DNA of 64,000 nucleotides from positions 83,822-147,821 of the forward strand of contig CAZHFW010000004.1 in NCBI GenBank assembly GCA_964531675.1, given 5' to 3'. The translations under genes were made by a program, and so were the position numbers. This document shows positions 60,927 through 64,000 of the stretch, in pieces. The DNA is from CAZHFW01 sp964531675. Its GTDB lineage: Bacteria > Planctomycetota > Phycisphaerae > Phycisphaerales > UBA1924. The first letter of the stretch is position 1; the number at the start of each line of letters is the position of its first letter. The notes under the pieces are model-generated. The model did not search any database. It was not told the origin of the DNA and saw only the letters and a program-made list of their open reading frames with translations.

Positions 60927-61901
60927 ATGAAGAAGCTTGCAGCGCTTGCCCTGGTGGCGGGTCTGGCCTCGGCTGCGGCCGGTCAGTACCTGATGGTCCC
61001 GAACTTCAGCAGCTCGGGCCGTTCGATCATGCTGTTCAACAAGAGCGACGGCTCGCTGGTGAACCAGAACTGGATCGTGGGTGACGGCGGCGCCAACGTC
61101 TTCAACAGCCAGACCGAGTGCCTCTCGATCGGCACCGACGTCTGGATCTCTGACCAGGTTCAGAACAAGATCTTCCGCTACGACCTGGCGACGAGCTCGT
61201 TCAAGTCCGCGATCACCGGCAACGGGACGACCAACCTGAGCAACCTTCGCGGCATGGAGCGCGTGGGCAACACGGTCTTCGTGTCCCAGTCGGGCTCGGG
61301 CTTCGGCAACGCGATCGTCAAGTTCGACGCCAACACTGGCGCCTTCCTGGGCTCGTTCAACATCCAGCAGTTCGTCGCGGGCACCGACCACTCCCCGTGG
61401 GACGTGCAGGCGTACAACGGCGAGCTTCTGGTCAGCACCTATGCGGCATCCACGAACACCGGCACGAGCCGCATCGACCGCTACGACTACAACGGCAACT
61501 ACCTCGGCAACCTGTACCTGCAGGCCAACTCGGTGACCACGGGTCTCCGCGGTCCCCAGCAGATCACGGTTGAGGCCAATGGCAACCTGCTCATCGGCGG
61601 GTTCTCGGGCACCACCCAGTCGGGCGTGTACGAGATGGGCCCGACGGGCAACATCCTCAACTTCTACGCCGGCGGCTTCGGGCCCCGCGCCGCGTTCCGT
61701 CTGGACAACGGGATGATCATGGTTTCCAAGGGCGACGGCGTGTGGTCCTGCAATCCCGCGGACAACTCCCTCACCGCGCTCAAGGCGGGCCTGAACCAGA
61801 TCAACTCCAAGTACATCTCGGAGATCGGGTTCATTCCGGCTCCGGGCGCTGTCGGCGTGCTCGGCCTGGGCGCGCTGGTTGCGGCCCGTCGTCGCCGCTG
61901 A
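60927..61901 (+). CDS. Secreted propeller-like protein with PEP-CTERM-like tail
   Basis: The 324-residue protein starts at ATG 60927 (GGGGAGGA with about six bases' spacing) and has a signal peptide ending SAAAGQ. The body looks like an NHL/streptogramin-lyase-type propeller: VWISDQVQNKIFRYDLATSS, VFVSQSGSGFGNAIVKFDAN, GLRGPQQITVEANGNLLIGG. It ends PAPGAVGVLGLGALVAARRRR: a PxPG motif, a hydrophobic helix and an Arg cluster, typical of planctomycete PEP-CTERM proteins. The paralogous tail at 61993-62784 is almost the same plan. A 15-bp terminator hairpin follows, shared with the convergent neighbour. Confidence 0.87.
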   Translation: MKKLAALALVAGLASAAAGQYLMVPNFSSSGRSIMLFNKSDGSLVNQNWIVGDGGANVFNSQTECLSIGTDVWISDQVQNKIFRYDLATSSFKSAITGNGTTNLSNLRGMERVGNTVFVSQSGSGFGNAIVKFDANTGAFLGSFNIQQFVAGTDHSPWDVQAYNGELLVSTYAASTNTGTSRIDRYDYNGNYLGNLYLQANSVTTGLRGPQQITVEANGNLLIGGFSGTTQSGVYEMGPTGNILNFYAGGFGPRAAFRLDNGMIMVSKGDGVWSCNPADNSLTALKAGLNQINSKYISEIGFIPAPGAVGVLGLGALVAARRRR

Positions 61902-61931
61902 TCGCGGCCTGACTCAGAATTCTCTCCCCAC

Positions 61932-61966
61932 GACAAGACCCCCGGCACATGCCGGGGGTCTTGTCT
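61932..61966. terminator. Hairpin between convergent PEP-CTERM-like genes
   Basis: A perfect 15-bp stem (GACAAGACCCCCGGC, 61932-61946, with 61951-61965) and ACAT loop lies midway between stops at 61901 and 61993. T/A tracts are weak, but the stem is long enough to act on both strands. Confidence 0.65.
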
Positions 61967-61992
61967 CTGTGAGAGATGGGAAGCCAGAGGGA

Positions 61993-62784
61993 TCAGCGGC
62001 GTCGCCGGGCGGTGGCCAGGCCGGCCAGACCGAAGCACGCCAGCGCGCCGGGCGAGGGGACGGTCTGCCAGTGCATGGAGTAGGTGTTGCCCGCGTAGGT
62101 GCCGCCGGTGACGGTGCCTCCCCACTCGAGGGCGAACCCACGGCTGGGGAGCAGTTGTCCGGTGCCGAAGTAGGAAGCCTGGATGTCGATCTCCTGATAG
62201 AGGTAGTAGAGCCCGGGGCCGATGACGTAGTCACCAGGTGCGCTGGCAGCGGTCTCCCCGACGATCTGGAATCCGTTGCCGTCCTGGATGTACGAGCGGG
62301 TGAGTGAGACCGCGCTGATCAGGGCGTCGCCCGGGGGGTTGGCCGAGCCGCCAAGCTGCTGGTAAACGCGAGCGGAGAGGGTGACGTTGATCATCGGATC
62401 GTGCATCGCGTCGCCGGTCTGGCCTCCGAAGGCGGCGAGCTTGAAGTTGGCGTCGAGTGCCGCGTCGGTGAGGCGCACCGGGAAGGCGTTGATCCCGAAC
62501 CAGACCAGGGCCGTCTGGCGGGTCCCGCCGGAGTAGAGCTGTCCGGCCTGGTTCCCCCCGATGATGGTGGCGGACATGTCGCCGACGAAGCGGGAGCCGA
62601 TGGTGGTGGGGTTATAGATGTTGGAGGCGGAGGAGTTGGTGCCGTTGGCGAAGCTGAGGCCGTAGGTCCCTTGGCCGAAGGTAGCTCCCGGAGTTGGAGC
62701 GATGATCTGGGCGTGTGCCAGTGGCGTGACGAGCGCGAGGATCGCGAATGCGGCGCGGGCGGACGGGGTGAACAGCGTGGACAT
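61993..62784 (-). CDS. Secreted protein with PEP-CTERM-like tail
   Basis: The 263-residue protein starts at ATG 62784 (GGAGAGAG six bases upstream) with a signal peptide ending LAHAQ. The body is beta-rich with no firm family (GTYGLSFANGTNSSASNIYN, TALVWFGINAFPVRLTDAAL, GPGLYYLYQEIDIQASYFG). It ends VPSPGALACFGLAGLATARRRR, again PxPG plus a hydrophobic helix plus Arg4. It is convergent with the other PEP-CTERM-like gene. Function unknown; sorting by an exosortase system elsewhere is inferred. Confidence 0.83.
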   Translation of the reverse strand: MSTLFTPSARAAFAILALVTPLAHAQIIAPTPGATFGQGTYGLSFANGTNSSASNIYNPTTIGSRFVGDMSATIIGGNQAGQLYSGGTRQTALVWFGINAFPVRLTDAALDANFKLAAFGGQTGDAMHDPMINVTLSARVYQQLGGSANPPGDALISAVSLTRSYIQDGNGFQIVGETAASAPGDYVIGPGLYYLYQEIDIQASYFGTGQLLPSRGFALEWGGTVTGGTYAGNTYSMHWQTVPSPGALACFGLAGLATARRRR

Positions 62785-63160
62785 GGCTCTCTCCGGGCGT
62801 GCGGTGAAGGCTGCCGTGGGACCCACCAAGGCCCGCGGGCGGGCCGGCGGAAACGCGGCCCACACGATTCATCCGAGGGCCGGGCGATCCATCCATCACG
62901 GATCCGGAGATTCTCGATCAGGTGTCCGGGGTCCGGATGGCGTGCTCCACCTGCCGCCGACGCAGATCGTCTTCGCGCTCCTTGCAGGCGGCGGAACCGG
63001 CAGGGCGCGGCGTCAGCGTGTCGAAGCACCCGAAGCCGAGCGTCAAGCAGCCGAAGCGGTTTGGCGCGTCGTGACGGGAGCGTTTCGCGGTGATTTTGCG
63101 CGTTTGCGGATGCGGGTGGATGAGGGCCCGCATGTTTGACCGGGGTGGTAGAATGCCCGC
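62785..63160. other. Divergent intergenic region, no gene seen
   Basis: These 376 bases separate the PEP-CTERM-like gene (minus) and the GH57 gene (plus). Overlapping frames have arginine-rich shadow composition. Apart from the -10-like element at its right edge I see nothing definite. Confidence 0.5.
63146..63160 (+). promoter_or_regulatory. Candidate extended -10 element for a leaderless GH57 transcript
   Basis: TGGTAGAAT (63146-63154) is an extended -10 (TG-n-TAGAAT, five of six to TATAAT). Exactly six bases separate it from ATG 63161, so transcription would start at the start codon. No Shine-Dalgarno sequence is present. Confidence 0.4.
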
Positions 63161-64000
63161 ATGGCCACTGTCTGCTTCTACTTTCAGGTGCATCAGCCGT
63201 ACCGCTTGCGTCGCTACAGCGTCTTTGACGCGGATCCGTTCTATTTCGATGACGCCAAGAACGCGGAGATCTGCCGGAAGGTGGCGGACAAGTGCTACCG
63301 GCCCGCGACCAAGCTGATCCTGGAGCTGATCAGGCGGCACAAGGGGAACTTCCGGGTGTCGTACGCGATCACCGGGGTGGTGCTCGATCAGCTGCAGGCG
63401 TGGGCGCCGGACGTGATCGACATCTTCAAGGAGATGGCCGACACCGGGTGCGTGGAGTTCATCGGCGAGACGTATTACCACTCATTGAGCTTCCTCTATT
63501 CGAAGGCGGAGTTCGATGAGCAGGTGAACATGCACACCAAGCGTGTGCGCGATCTCTTCGGGCAGACGCCTCAGGTCTTCCGCAACACCGAGCTCATCTA
63601 CGCGAACCAGCTCTCGGGGCATCTGGCCCACATGAAGGGCGAGGACGGCAAGCCCCGCTGGCTCGGCGCGATCTGCGAGGGCACGGACTTCCTGCTCGGG
63701 TACCGCTCGCCGAACTACGTGTACAAACCTCCGATGTGGGATCCGTTCAACTCGGGGGACCGCCAGGAGCTCAAGAACAAGGACGGGAAGGCCTTCGGCC
63801 TCCTGCTCAAGAACTACCGGCTCTCCGACGACGTGGCGTTCCGCTTCAGCAACCGCGGGTGGGCGGAGTGGCCCCTGAGCGCCGAGAAGTTCGCCAAGTG
63901 GGTGAACAACATCAACGGCGACGGGTACCTCTGCAACCTGTTCATGGACTACGAGACTTTCGGCGAGCACCAGTGGGCCGATACGGGGATCTTCCAGTTC
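63161..64000 (+). CDS. GH57 family glycoside hydrolase (alpha-amylase-like), 5' part
   Basis: The frame begins at ATG 63161 and runs off the window after 280 codons. MATVCFYFQVHQPYRLR at the start, the FDADPFYFDD segment, the catalytic nucleophile region FRNTELIYAN (about 142-151), and the second acidic site FMDYETFGEHQW (about 259-270) match GH57 alpha-amylases, which act on alpha-1,4-glucans with retention. No signal peptide is seen, so the enzyme is probably cytoplasmic and may act on glycogen. The gene has no ribosome-binding site and may be leaderless. The C-terminal domain is not visible. Confidence 0.93.
   Translation, partial: MATVCFYFQVHQPYRLRRYSVFDADPFYFDDAKNAEICRKVADKCYRPATKLILELIRRHKGNFRVSYAITGVVLDQLQAWAPDVIDIFKEMADTGCVEFIGETYYHSLSFLYSKAEFDEQVNMHTKRVRDLFGQTPQVFRNTELIYANQLSGHLAHMKGEDGKPRWLGAICEGTDFLLGYRSPNYVYKPPMWDPFNSGDRQELKNKDGKAFGLLLKNYRLSDDVAFRFSNRGWAEWPLSAEKFAKWVNNINGDGYLCNLFMDYETFGEHQWADTGIFQF

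Noticed and set aside
1..64000. tRNA, rRNA, CRISPR arrays, insertion sequences or prophage
   Set aside because: No cloverleaf, rRNA core motif, spaced direct-repeat array, transposase or integrase was seen by eye on either strand; a dedicated tRNA search would be needed to exclude a missed tRNA.

Overview
This GC-rich 64 kb window looks like a chromosomal segment of a planctomycete of the class Phycisphaerae. The evidence is a large set of secreted proteins ending in a two-EF-hand dockerin-like domain with a final Cys (the domain type I recall NCBI calling 'GC-type dockerin'), PxPGA...RRRR (PEP-CTERM-like) tails, a planctomycete-style pseudopilin, and outer-membrane genes (lpxC, lpxD, bamA, skp-like, LptF/G-like) typical of a diderm. 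I see no rRNA, tRNA, CRISPR array, phage or insertion sequence. Taxonomy is inferred from protein style only.

Layout. 0-2.6 kb: end of a hexapeptide acyltransferase, an epimerase-like/Gfo-Idh-MocA-like fusion, and an OsmC-type protein. 2.6-11.5 kb (minus strand): six dockerin proteins (three with HAF-type or SVESLLASRG-type repeats, a beta-propeller-like protein, a LamG protein, an AWxENxGW repeat protein) plus a seven-heme cytochrome c preceded by a strongly structured intergenic element. 11.6-18.4 kb: four paralogous beta-helix proteins, two on each side of lpdA. 18.6-30.5 kb (plus strand): dockerin proteins carrying HAF/Ig, glucose/sorbosone-dehydrogenase, di-heme peroxidase and M12-type metalloprotease domains, with a two-gene coiled-coil plus mini-dockerin unit. 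30.6-37.8 kb: envelope genes lpxC, pseudopilin, a TM protein, then bamA-skp-lpxD on the opposite strand. 38-45.4 kb: small membrane and PEP-CTERM-like proteins, dnaN, a dockerin propeller protein, transketolase. 45.5-51.5 kb: two tandem PD40-repeat dockerin proteins and a large BNR/CARDB-like dockerin protein. 51.5-60.6 kb (minus strand): DUF4190-like protein, cysteine desulfurase, TetR regulator, NeuD-type acyltransferase, and an overlapping cluster in which a GT39-type glycosyltransferase and a PAP2 phosphatase lie between two LptF/LptG-type permeases. 60.9-64 kb: two PEP-CTERM-like secreted proteins and the start of a GH57 glycoside hydrolase.

How it fits together. Fifteen dockerin proteins, three PEP-CTERM-like proteins and four beta-helix proteins with their own tail form three parallel classes of exported, C-terminally tagged proteins, interspersed with housekeeping genes. 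The LPS and outer-membrane genes describe the surface on which such proteins would be displayed. No cohesin, sortase, exosortase or scaffoldin is visible here, so the anchoring machinery must be elsewhere if it exists. Intrinsic terminators separate many units. A few sigma70-like promoter candidates are listed at low confidence, two of which place the start site exactly on an ATG that lacks a Shine-Dalgarno sequence.
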